DNA of 63,528 nt from an uncultured bacterium (GTDB lineage: Bacteria; Verrucomicrobiota; Verrucomicrobiia; Verrucomicrobiales; Akkermansiaceae), in NCBI GenBank assembly GCA_945831585.1, contig CAMACY010000005.1, forward strand, positions 1 to 63,528, in the 5' to 3' direction. The notes under the pieces were generated by a model. That model saw only the letters and a program-made list of their open reading frames with translations, did no database searches and was not told where the DNA came from. Each line of letters begins with the position of its first letter. The first letter of the stretch is position 1. This document shows positions 41,771 through 50,670 of this stretch, in pieces. The translations under genes were made by a program, and so were the position numbers.

Positions 41771-41799
41771 ATCCTAGCGCCGCTCCGCGAGCAGGTCAA
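41771..41799 (-). promoter_or_regulatory. his operon promoter
   Basis: TTGACC (41799-41794), a 17-bp spacer and TAGGAT (41776-41771). Confidence 0.8.
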
Positions 41800-42146
41800 G
41801 ATTTTTTTCATTTTTTAACGGGTGAATTTTCCGTTGTTCCCGTATGGACTCAACAAAACGGTCACCGAAAATTGAGCCAGGATTTTTTTTCGGTGTTTTG
41901 CCCCCGAACAATGTGCCGTAGGGGGGGGAGACCCCTCGTCATTTGCCCTGCGAAGCCAGATGCGAGAACCGTCGTTTATATTGCTTGTTTGCTCATTGTG
42001 AGCGACATATGAATAATGTATGCGCCTCATGTTGAGGCGTCCGGTCGTTCACGTGTCAGCCTAACCCGTGAGATGTGTCCGTTCGGTGACTGGATTGTTG
42101 AGGCAATGCGACAGCCCCAAAATGCGGGCTCGGGCACACTCGGCGC
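41800..42146. other. gene-free stretch with possible transposon debris
   Basis: No gene is supported. The stretch holds a run of eight T, a G8 run (41921-41928) and, on the minus strand at 41996, a broken start MSKQAI followed by a stop. This resembles the start MSKQTI seen at 61773 near the IS relics. It is likely degraded mobile DNA between his and dapF. Confidence 0.35.
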
Positions 42147-42175
42147 TTGCGTGGGGCAGGGAGCTGCGCTAGAAT
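42147..42175 (+). promoter_or_regulatory. promoter of dapF-aroK
   Basis: TTGCGT (42147-42152), a 17-bp spacer and TAGAAT (42170-42175); 9 nt to the ATG. Confidence 0.65.
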
Positions 42176-42184
42176 GACGCCGAT

Positions 42185-43030
42185 ATGACACTTCACTTCT
42201 ACAAGATGACGGGGGCCGGAAACGATTTTGTGATGGTGGATAATCGCGACCTCTCCCTGAGCGCGGTGCTGACGCACGACACCATCGCCGCCCTTTGCGA
42301 CCGCCGTTTTGGCATCGGCGGCGACGGGCTCATCGCTGTGGAGCCCGCGCAGGGCAGCGGCGATGTGCGCATGCGCTACTACAACAGCGACGGCGGCGAG
42401 GCCGAGATGTGCGGCAACGGCGCGCGCTGCTTCACCGCATTCGTTGATTTTCTCACCCCCGGCGGCATGAAGGAAGTGAACTTCGAGACCATGGCGGGCA
42501 TTGTGAAAGGCGTGGTCAATGCCGATGCCACCGTTACGGTGCAACTGACCACCCCCAAGGATTTGAAGCTCAACGCCCTGCCCGGGGATGAGGTCGTGCC
42601 CGCCCCGGTACACTTCCTCAACACGGGGGTGCCGCATGCCGTGGCCTACCTGCCTTCGGTGGCGGACATCGACATCCGCAAGATGGGCGCGCACCTGCGC
42701 TACCACGCCGCCTTTGCCCCGGCGGGCACCAACGCCAATTTTGCCACCGTGCTGGAGCCGCAACACCTGCGCCTGCGTACCTATGAGCGCGGCGTGGAGG
42801 ACGAGACGCTGGCCTGTGGCACGGGCATGACGGCGACAGCCCTACTGCACGCGCTGCTGACGGGGGCGCCCTCGCCCATCGCGTTGGATGTGGCGGGCGG
42901 CGACACGCTCAAGGTCGGCTTCCGCCGCGTGGGCGAGAGCGGTTTTGCCGATGTGACCCTCACGGGACCGGCACGCATCGTCTTCAGCGGCACGGTGGAG
43001 CCCTCCTCGCTGCGCGGGGCCGATTGCTGA
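42185..43030 (+). CDS. dapF: diaminopimelate epimerase
   Basis: DapF interconverts LL- and meso-diaminopimelate for lysine and peptidoglycan. The 281 residues include KMTGAGNDFVMVDN, GIGGDGL and the two catalytic Cys in EMCGNGARCF and LACGTGMTATA. Length and motifs are complete. aroK starts 22 bp later. Confidence 0.95.
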   Translation: MTLHFYKMTGAGNDFVMVDNRDLSLSAVLTHDTIAALCDRRFGIGGDGLIAVEPAQGSGDVRMRYYNSDGGEAEMCGNGARCFTAFVDFLTPGGMKEVNFETMAGIVKGVVNADATVTVQLTTPKDLKLNALPGDEVVPAPVHFLNTGVPHAVAYLPSVADIDIRKMGAHLRYHAAFAPAGTNANFATVLEPQHLRLRTYERGVEDETLACGTGMTATALLHALLTGAPSPIALDVAGGDTLKVGFRRVGESGFADVTLTGPARIVFSGTVEPSSLRGADC

Positions 43031-43052
43031 AGCTCCGCCCCCTTCCGCCGCC

Positions 43053-43655
43053 ATGGTGCCGATGCATCCGTTGGATACCAAGGGACACCCCATCATCCTC
43101 ATCGGGTTGATGGGGTGTGGCAAGAGCACGGTGGGCAAGGCGCTGAGTATGCGCACGGGCATGCCCCTGCTCGACACGGATGCCGTCATCGAGGAGCAGG
43201 TGGGCAAGAGTATTCCTGACATCTTTGCCGAGCGGGGCGAGGCGCACTTCCGCATGCTCGAAACGGCGCTGCTGCGCTACATCGAGGGGCGGCACCCCGC
43301 ACCGCCTCCCATCATCTCCACCGGCGGAGGCATTATCATCCGCAAGGAAAACCGCGAGCTGCTGCATCGTCTGGGCTTTGTGGTGTGGCTCAATGTGGGG
43401 GTGGGCACCCTGCTCGCGCGCACGGCACACGGCAGTAACCGCCCCCTGCTGCAGAATACGGATCGCGCCGCCGTGTTGGCCGAGCTGCTGCACCGCCGCT
43501 ACCCTTTTTATGCCGAAACGGCGCACTTGCAGATGGATTCCTCGCGCATGGATGCCAACACGGCGGCCTACAACATCTGCCTGGTGGCCGAGCGTTTTTT
43601 CAAACCGCGCCGCCCGCGCGGCGAAAAGCCGTCGGAAGGCTCATTCCGCACTTGA
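43053..43655 (+). CDS. aroK: shikimate kinase
   Basis: The 200-residue P-loop kinase has ILIGLMGCGKSTVGKAL, the substrate Asp/Arg in LLDTDAVIEEQ and HFRMLE, and the STGGGIII loop. The LID region NRPLL is present. The N-terminus is about 12 residues longer than usual (a second Met is at residue 4) and the C-terminus has a basic tail. It phosphorylates shikimate in aromatic synthesis, working with the DAHP synthase encoded 17 kb away. Its stop overlaps the -35 box of the next promoter. Confidence 0.9.
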   Translation: MVPMHPLDTKGHPIILIGLMGCGKSTVGKALSMRTGMPLLDTDAVIEEQVGKSIPDIFAERGEAHFRMLETALLRYIEGRHPAPPPIISTGGGIIIRKENRELLHRLGFVVWLNVGVGTLLARTAHGSNRPLLQNTDRAAVLAELLHRRYPFYAETAHLQMDSSRMDANTAAYNICLVAERFFKPRRPRGEKPSEGSFRT

Positions 43656-43681
43656 CGCGCGGGCTCCCGCCGTGCTAGAAT
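43652..43681 (+). promoter_or_regulatory. promoter of carboxyltransferase gene
   Basis: TTGACG (43652-43657, overlapping the aroK stop), an 18-bp spacer and TAGAAT (43676-43681); a 42-nt leader. Confidence 0.65.
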
Positions 43682-43723
43682 AACTCAACACTTGGGATTG
43701 TCTTTTTAAGAATCGTTTTCATT

Positions 43724-45217
43724 ATGAAACCTGCAACATTCAACTGCACCGTTCTGCGCGACGGCCATCAGTCGCTGGCCGCTACGCGCATGTCCACCGA
43801 ACAGATGCTCAAGATTGCCCCCATTCTCGATACGATGGGCTTTTCCGCGCTGGAAACCTGGGGTGGCGCCTCGATTGACTCGGGGCTGCGCTTCCTGGGC
43901 GAGCACCCCTTTGACCGCTTGGACACCCTCAAGAAGCTTGCTCCCAAGACCCCGCACATGATGCTGCTGCGCGGGCAGAACATGGTGGGCTACACCAACT
44001 ATCCCGACGATGTGGTGGAGGCTTTCGTGAAGATGAGCGCCAAGCACGGCATGAACATCTTCCGCATCTTCGACTGCCTGAACGACCCCGAGAACATGCG
44101 CACCTGCATCAAGGCGGTCAAGGAGTGCGGTCAGACGGCGCACGGCACCATCTGCTACACGACTTCCCCCGTGCACAACCTCGAATACTTCGCCAAGCTC
44201 GGTCGCCAGATTGCCGAGATGGGCGCCGACGGCATCGTCATCAAGGACATGGCGGGGCTCATCCCCCCCAGCGAGACCGCCGCGTTAGTGCAGACCCTCA
44301 AGAAGGAGGCGGGGCTGCCCGTGTGGATCCACACGCACGAGACCGCCGGTCTGGGTGCGGCCACCTACGTGGCGGGCATCAACGCCGGGGCAGACGCCGT
44401 GGATGTCTCCATCGCTCCCTTCGCCAACGGCACGGGTCAGCCGGATGCCATGCGCATGCTGGCGCTGCTCAGCGGCTACGAGCGCTGCCCGCAGGTGGCG
44501 GATGACTTCAAGGCCAAGCTGACGGAGATTTCCGCCATGCTCCAGCCGGTGTACGAGAGCCTCTCGCGCTTCACCAGCCACAAGAACGAGATTGTCAACA
44601 GCGACACCCTGCGCTATCAGGTGCCGGGCGGCATGCTCTCCAACTTCCGCAACCAGCTCAAGGAGATGAACATGACCGATAAATTCGAGGAGGTGTTCGC
44701 CGAGATTCCCGTGGTGCGCAAGGCGCTGGGCTGGATTCCGCTGGTGACCCCCACCTCGCAGATTGTCGGCGTGCAGGCCATGATGAACGTCAAGTTCGGC
44801 CGCTGGAAGAACATCACCCCCCAGTGCGCGGACGTGGCGCTGGGCTACTACGGCCACACTCCCGCCCCCGTGGACACGGAGCTGCAAGCCATGTGCGCCA
44901 AGAAGATGGGCAAGGATCCCATCACCTGCCGCCCCGCCGACCTCAAGGGACCGGGCATGCCCGAGTTGCGCGAAAAGCTCACCGCCAAGAATATCCCCGC
45001 CACGGACGAGAACTGCGTCATCTACGCCATGTTCCCGCAGCAGCTGGAGGATTACTACGCCGGCAAGAAGCCCGAGCCCCCCACCGCCAAGAAGGAGGAA
45101 AACTACGGCGCTCCCGTCTCGCTGAGCTCCGTGGGCGTGGCGGCGGCCATCTCCGGCAATGACATGAAGCTTAACATCATGGGCCGCGAATACGACGTGC
45201 ACATCGAAGAGAAGTAA
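43724..45217 (+). CDS. oxaloacetate decarboxylase/pyruvate carboxylase carboxyltransferase subunit
   Basis: The 497-residue protein matches OadA/PycB-type carboxyltransferases. It starts FNCTVLRDGHQSLAATRMST and has ETWGGASIDSGLRFL, MLLRGQNMVGYTNYPDDV, the carbamylatable Lys in IVIKDMAGL and the metal His pair in WIHTHETAG. The PycB-like C-terminal region follows. It ends ...MGREYDVHIEEK without a biotinyl domain (no MKM motif), so it must act with a separate biotin carrier. Partners such as the membrane decarboxylase subunit are not nearby. Confidence 0.85.
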   Translation: MKPATFNCTVLRDGHQSLAATRMSTEQMLKIAPILDTMGFSALETWGGASIDSGLRFLGEHPFDRLDTLKKLAPKTPHMMLLRGQNMVGYTNYPDDVVEAFVKMSAKHGMNIFRIFDCLNDPENMRTCIKAVKECGQTAHGTICYTTSPVHNLEYFAKLGRQIAEMGADGIVIKDMAGLIPPSETAALVQTLKKEAGLPVWIHTHETAGLGAATYVAGINAGADAVDVSIAPFANGTGQPDAMRMLALLSGYERCPQVADDFKAKLTEISAMLQPVYESLSRFTSHKNEIVNSDTLRYQVPGGMLSNFRNQLKEMNMTDKFEEVFAEIPVVRKALGWIPLVTPTSQIVGVQAMMNVKFGRWKNITPQCADVALGYYGHTPAPVDTELQAMCAKKMGKDPITCRPADLKGPGMPELREKLTAKNIPATDENCVIYAMFPQQLEDYYAGKKPEPPTAKKEENYGAPVSLSSVGVAAAISGNDMKLNIMGREYDVHIEEK

Positions 45218-45242
45218 GCATACCTGAACGACTCTCTTGAAC

Positions 45243-45282
45243 ACACAAGAACCGCCGCTTGCGAGAGTGGCGGTTCTTGTGT
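45243..45282 (+). terminator. terminator of the carboxyltransferase gene
   Basis: 17-bp stem with one wobble (45243-45259, 45266-45282) and a 6-nt loop, followed by TTAA. Confidence 0.8.
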
Positions 45283-45362
45283 TTAACCCCGACCCCGGCA
45301 AGCTTGTACCCATGCACACGTATATCATGGGCCTTGGCTGCCGGATGATCCTTCATAGGCGG

Positions 45363-45393
45363 ACATCTACAGCATCGTGCATGCTGTAGATGT
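45363..45393. repeat. palindrome copy 1
   Basis: 13-bp arms around a 5-nt spacer. The core is TACAGCAT-N5-ATGCTGTA at 45368-45388. Confidence 0.75.
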
Positions 45394-45430
45394 ATTCTGT
45401 GCTTATGCTCAGCTGGGTAGATAAACTCCG

Positions 45431-45445
45431 GAGAGAGAGAGAGAG
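45431..45445. repeat. GA dinucleotide repeat
   Basis: About seven GA units in the intergenic stretch 45283-45645. That stretch otherwise holds only the two palindromes. Confidence 0.6.
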
Positions 45446-45497
45446 GCGGAGCTATGTCAAGATGAAGTTCACCCTAGATTTTGTTTATTTTTCTTGA

Positions 45498-45518
45498 TAC
45501 AGCATACACGATGCTGTA
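45498..45518. repeat. palindrome copy 2
   Basis: TACAGCAT-N5-ATGCTGTA again. It differs from the reverse complement of copy 1 at one of 21 positions. It lies 127 bp before the deacetylase start. Confidence 0.75.
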
Positions 45519-45645
45519 AACTTCCCCCGTCAGTCGGCGGCGGGGGAAGCCGGTAGCTGCTCCGTGAGGTGATACTCAGACATTGTTTACGGGCAGGAAA
45601 ATACCGATGCTAGGAGTGCTGCCTGCTGTGACGAAGGAGGGAGAG

Positions 45646-46278
45646 ATGGATTTTCTGTTGAAAAGACTGGTTAACAAAGCGTTGAAGACCCTATGCGTTT
45701 GCCGGGTGAGCTCGGAGCGGGAGAAAAGGGTGTACCTGACCTTTGATGATGGCCCGGAACCCGGGATTACGGAGTTTGTGTTGCAGCAACTGCAGCTATA
45801 CAACTTCCGCGCTACATTCTTTTGTTGCGGGGCGCGCGCGGAGGAGTACCCGGAGCTTATGGAGCAACTCCGTGCAGGGGGACATGTGGTTGCCAATCAC
45901 TCGTATTCCCATATCCACTCGTATCGGGTGGAGACAGCTACTTATGTTCAGGATGTGGAGCGCGCTGCCCGCTGTATGCAGACAAGCTTGTTTCGCCCGC
46001 CTTGGGGCGGTTTGACATGGGATGCATGGCGAACCCTTCGCACCAAACAGCGGATTGTGATGTGGAGCTTGGGATCCGATGATTCTTCGTCAACGGAGGA
46101 TTTCGATGGAGCGCGTGCCTTGAGGCACCTCATAGAGGGAACATCAAAGGGGGAGATTGTTCTATTCCACTTCTCTCTTCAGCATGCTCCCAACACAAAG
46201 GCCGTTTTGCCGGGCTACCTGAAATGGCTTTCCGAAAACGGCTGGACAGCCGGTGTGTTGACTCCTGAGTTGCGTTAA
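45646..46278 (+). CDS. polysaccharide deacetylase (NodB family)
   Basis: The 210-residue protein has the carbohydrate esterase 4 motifs TFDDGPEP (motif 1, catalytic Asp plus metal Asp) and NHSYSHIHS (motif 2, metal His), then RPPWGGL (motif 3), MWSLGSDD (motif 4) and LFHFS (motif 5). It probably deacetylates a cell-wall or exopolysaccharide sugar. The start at 45646 is set by a strong AAGGAGG site, rare in this window; upstream Mets at 45583 and 45607 lack one. There is no signal peptide. GC is visibly lower than in its neighbours. Confidence 0.85.
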   Translation: MDFLLKRLVNKALKTLCVCRVSSEREKRVYLTFDDGPEPGITEFVLQQLQLYNFRATFFCCGARAEEYPELMEQLRAGGHVVANHSYSHIHSYRVETATYVQDVERAARCMQTSLFRPPWGGLTWDAWRTLRTKQRIVMWSLGSDDSSSTEDFDGARALRHLIEGTSKGEIVLFHFSLQHAPNTKAVLPGYLKWLSENGWTAGVLTPELR

Positions 46279-46304
46279 GCGCTTTCCGGAGCAACAGAAC
46301 AAGG

Positions 46305-46334
46305 CAGGGTCGGGAGCAGATGCTCTCGACCCTG
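46305..46334. terminator. shared terminator of deacetylase and pst operon
   Basis: 14-bp arms with one wobble (46305-46318, 46321-46334) between convergent units. Confidence 0.7.
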
Positions 46335-46362
46335 TTGGCGCTTGGGGAGGGGACTCAGGCGC

Positions 46363-47025
46363 TCAGGCGCCGCGGTGGCGGATGATTTTGCCCGTTTCCA
46401 GGTAGACGACGTGCTCGCAGATGTCGGTGGTCAGGTCGGCGATGCGTTCCAGGTCGCGCGAGATGCTGATGCAGTCCACATAGTAGCCGGCGGCTTCGGC
46501 GTGGCGCTGCAGCAGCTCGCGGCAGAGTCGGACGGTGTTACGGTGCAGGGTGTCCACGGCGTCATCCTTGTCGATGATGCTGTAGGCCAGCACGGTGTCG
46601 CTGTGGCGCACGGCATCCAGCGCCTCGCGCAGCATGCTCAGCACGAGTTTCTGCATGTCGCCGAAGCGGATGAGCTCCGGCGCAGGGTCGCTCCCGAGCC
46701 CGGCCAAATCCTCCACGCGTTCGGCAATATGTACGCCGAAGTCGGCCATGCGTTCTAGCGCGGTATTGATTTTGAGCGCGGCGGCCACGAGGCGCAGGTC
46801 AGAGGCAACGGGCTGGTAGAGCGCCAGGATTTTGAGGCATTCTTCCTCGATGCAGATTTCCTCGGCATCGATGGCGCTGTCATCGGCGATGACGCTCTGC
46901 GCCAGCTCGGTGTTCGTGGTGGAGAAGGCATCGAGCGCTCGCTGGATGCTCAGCTCGACTTGGTGGCCCTGCGTGCCCAGACGGTGCTGCAGGCGGCGGA
47001 TTTCGTTGTTGAAATGTTCTTTCAT
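46363..47025 (-). CDS. phoU: phosphate-uptake regulator PhoU
   Basis: The 220-residue all-helical protein has two PhoU repeats, each with a metal-binding E-x-x-x-D-type helix (ALERMADFGVHIAE and DLERIADLTTDICEHVVY). It dampens Pst activity and phosphate signalling. It is last in the porin-pstSCAB-phoU operon, 29 bp after pstB. Confidence 0.95.
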   Translation of the reverse strand: MKEHFNNEIRRLQHRLGTQGHQVELSIQRALDAFSTTNTELAQSVIADDSAIDAEEICIEEECLKILALYQPVASDLRLVAAALKINTALERMADFGVHIAERVEDLAGLGSDPAPELIRFGDMQKLVLSMLREALDAVRHSDTVLAYSIIDKDDAVDTLHRNTVRLCRELLQRHAEAAGYYVDCISISRDLERIADLTTDICEHVVYLETGKIIRHRGA

Positions 47026-47054
47026 GGTGGTGGTGGAGGGGGATGAAAATTGGT

Positions 47055-47799
<745 letters not shown>

Positions 47800-47816
<17 letters not shown>

Positions 47817-48669
47817 GGAAGATACAGCGGGTGGCAATGTTGATGCAGAGAATCGTGACCGAGATGACCAAGGCGGCGCCCCAGCCCAGCGCGTGCATGG
47901 ACTCGAAGGGCGAGTTGGTGGTGTACTCGGTGATGAGGACGGGAATGTTGGCCGTGGGTTCGGTGAAGAAACCGCTCGGCCACGTGTCCGCAAAGAGCGC
48001 GGTGAAGAGCAGGGGGGCGGTTTCGCCGCTGACGCGTGCCAGCGAGAGCAGCACCCCTGTCGCTAAACCGTTCTTGGCCGCGCGGGCGATGATGCAGAGC
48101 GTGGTGCGCATGCGGGTCATGCCCAGCGCCAGCGCGGACTCGCGCAGCGTGTCGGGCACCATGGCCATCATGTCCTCGGTGGTGCGCATGATGACGGGGA
48201 ACATGATGATGGCGAGCGCCACCGTCCCCGCAAAGCCGGAGAAGTTGCCCGTGGGCACCACGATGAGGACATAGACGAACAGACCCACGATGATGGAGGG
48301 TAGCCCCATGAGCACGTTGGCGCAGAAGCGCAGCAGGTCTGCCGCGCGGTTGCCCTTGCCGTATTCGGCCAGGTAGATGCCCGCCGCCAGCGCGGGAGGC
48401 ACGGCCAGGAGCGTGGCCCCGGCCGTGATGAGCAGGGTGCCGAGCAGGGCGTTGGCAATGCCGCCGCCGGGCTCACCGTAGGGTTTGGAGGCCGAGCTGA
48501 GGATGTCCGGCGTGAGCGCCTGCGCGCCGTTGAGCAGCACGGTGTAGAGAATCCACCCCATGCCGCCGACGGCGATGAGGATGGAGAGGTAGGAGAAGGC
48601 CGCGAGTATCCGATCGCCGAGGCGGCGGAAGAAGAGCGGGCGGCGCTGTGTGTTGGCAATACTGGTCAT
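47800..48669 (-). CDS. pstA: phosphate ABC transporter permease PstA
   Basis: The 289-residue protein has six predicted helices and the PstA pattern [42 protein letters not shown] and [14 protein letters not shown]. It forms the channel with PstC. It starts 17 bp after pstC. Confidence 0.95.
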
Positions 48670-48686
48670 GTGGATGATGGTGGGTA

Positions 48687-49595
48687 TCAGCGGGCTTCGC
48701 CGCGTTTGGCACCGGTGAGGTGCAGGTAGTACTGCGCGGCAACCTGAATGCCGAAGCTCATGAGCAGCAGGATGAGCCCCAGCGCGAAGAGCGCGCTTTG
48801 CTCAAGCCCCTGCGATTCGGCAAAGTTGTTGGCAAGGGTGGCGGCAATGGTGGTACCGCCCGAGAAGAGCCCCTCGGGCAGCTGCATCATGTTGCCGATG
48901 ACGAAGAGCACGGCCATGGTTTCGCCCAGCGCGCGCCCCATGCCGATGAAGATGCCGCCGAGAATGCCGCGGATGCCGTAGCGCATGACGACGTCCTTGG
49001 TGGCCTCCCAGCGGGTGCATCCCGCGCCGTAGGCTGCCTCGCGCAGCATGGGCGGGGTCATGCGGAAGACATCGCGCATGACGGCGCTCATGTAGGGTAG
49101 AATCATCAGCGAGAGGATGAGCCCCGCCGTCAGGAAGCCGAATCCGTTGTCGTCCTCGCCCAGCAGTCGGGTGCTGCCCGGAATGGCGGCCAGCAGGGGC
49201 TGCACATGGTCCTGCATGATGGGGGCGAGCACGAAGAGTCCCCACATGCCGTAGATGACGGAGGGGATGGCCGCCAGCAGGTCAATCGCCTGCGAGAGCG
49301 GTCGTGCGAGGCAATCGGGAGCCTCGGTGACGAAGAGCGCCGCTACAAAGGAGAGCGGAATGGCGAAGAGCAGCGCGAGCAGGGTGGTGAGCAGGGTGCC
49401 GACGATGGCCGGAGCCGCGCCGAAGATGCCCTGCGCCGGGTCCCACTCGGCCGAGCACAGAAAGCCGAGCCCGAAACGCTGCCAGGCGGCGGCGGAGTGC
49501 GCCCCCAGCTGCACGAATACCCCGAGCATGAGCCATCCGGCCAGCGCTGCACAGGCCAGGCAGGCAAAGCGGAAACAGCGATCGGTTTGTTGCAT
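48687..49595 (-). CDS. pstC: phosphate ABC transporter permease PstC
   Basis: The 302-residue protein has six helices and PstC motifs GAAPAIVGTLLTTLLALLFAIP, IPSVIYGMWGLFVL, PPMLREAAYGAG and MGRALGETMAVLFVIGN. It lies 59 bp after pstS and 17 bp before pstA. Confidence 0.95.
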   Translation of the reverse strand: MQQTDRCFRFACLACAALAGWLMLGVFVQLGAHSAAAWQRFGLGFLCSAEWDPAQGIFGAAPAIVGTLLTTLLALLFAIPLSFVAALFVTEAPDCLARPLSQAIDLLAAIPSVIYGMWGLFVLAPIMQDHVQPLLAAIPGSTRLLGEDDNGFGFLTAGLILSLMILPYMSAVMRDVFRMTPPMLREAAYGAGCTRWEATKDVVMRYGIRGILGGIFIGMGRALGETMAVLFVIGNMMQLPEGLFSGGTTIAATLANNFAESQGLEQSALFALGLILLLMSFGIQVAAQYYLHLTGAKRGEAR

Positions 49596-49654
49596 ATCGG
49601 ATCTTGTTGGCTGCTGCGCCCCCCGTGCCGTAGCGCGAGGGGCGCAGGGTGGAC

Positions 49655-50641
49655 TCAGAGGACGGGTTTGACGAGCTCAACCACGTTTTGCGGTAGCGCC
49701 ACATAGTTGAGTTTGCCGGCGGCGGCAGCACCCTCGGTGAAGCACCAGTTGAAGTACTTCTTCAACTCGGCGCGCTTCTCGGCGGGGGTGTCGCGGCGCA
49801 GGAGGATGTAGGTCACGCCCGTGATGGGCCAGCTTTGCTCGCCGGGCACATCCGTCAGCTCCATGTAGAAGCCGGGGGCGTTCTTCCAATCGGCTCCGGC
49901 AGCACCTGCCGCAAAGGTCTGCGGGGTGGGCTGCACATACTTGCCGGCGGCGTTTTCCAGCGCGGCGCAGCAGAGTTTGGCCTCCACGGCGTAGGTGTAC
50001 TCGGTGTAGCCGATGGCGCCCTTAATTTTGGCCACGTTGTTGCAGACGCCCGGGTTCTTTTGGCCGCCAATGCCCGCAGGCCACTTGACGGCGGCGCCCT
50101 GACCCACCTGCGCTTTCCAATCGGCGGAAATCTTGCTCAGGTAGTTGGTGAAGATGAAGGAGGTGCCGCTGGAGTCCGAGCGGTGTACCACGGTGATTTT
50201 CTGCTTGGGCAGCTTGAGCTTGGGGTTCAGCGCGGCGATGGCCTTGTCGTTCCACTGGGTGATTTTGCCCAGATAGATGTCGGCGAGCACGGCGCGGCTG
50301 AGCTTGAGCTGGCCGTTTTTGATGCCCGGCAGGTTGACGATGACCACGACGCCGCCCGTGAGCATGGGGAATTGGATGAGCCCCGCCGCTTCTTGCTCAT
50401 CGAGCTTGAGCGGATTGTCCGTGCCGGCGAAGTCCACGGTTCCCTGCTTGATTTGGTTGAGCCCGGCGCCGGAGCCAAGGCTCTGGTAGGTCACGGTGGT
50501 GCCGGGATTGGCCTGCGAGTAGGAATAGGTCCATTGCTGGTACACCGGGGCGGGGAAGGAGGCTCCGGCACCCGTCAGGGTGGTGTCCGCAGCGGCGAGG
50601 GAGATGAGCCCGAGCAGGGCGATGGTCAGATTTTTAATCAT
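49655..50641 (-). CDS. pstS: periplasmic phosphate-binding protein
   Basis: From ATG 50641 the protein has 328 residues and a Sec signal (MIKNLTIALLGLISLAAA). Binding-site motifs include TGAGASFPAPVYQQW, SLGSGAGLNQI, FAGTDNPL and VHRSDSSGTSFIFTNYL. It closely follows the E. coli PstS type, with the TGxxxKNPGV-like region as PAGIGGQKNPGVCNNV. It lies 29 bp after the porin gene. Confidence 0.95.
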   Translation of the reverse strand: MIKNLTIALLGLISLAAADTTLTGAGASFPAPVYQQWTYSYSQANPGTTVTYQSLGSGAGLNQIKQGTVDFAGTDNPLKLDEQEAAGLIQFPMLTGGVVVIVNLPGIKNGQLKLSRAVLADIYLGKITQWNDKAIAALNPKLKLPKQKITVVHRSDSSGTSFIFTNYLSKISADWKAQVGQGAAVKWPAGIGGQKNPGVCNNVAKIKGAIGYTEYTYAVEAKLCCAALENAAGKYVQPTPQTFAAGAAGADWKNAPGFYMELTDVPGEQSWPITGVTYILLRRDTPAEKRAELKKYFNWCFTEGAAAAGKLNYVALPQNVVELVKPVL

Positions 50642-50670
50642 AGTCGTATGGTGTTGTGTTATTGGTTGAA

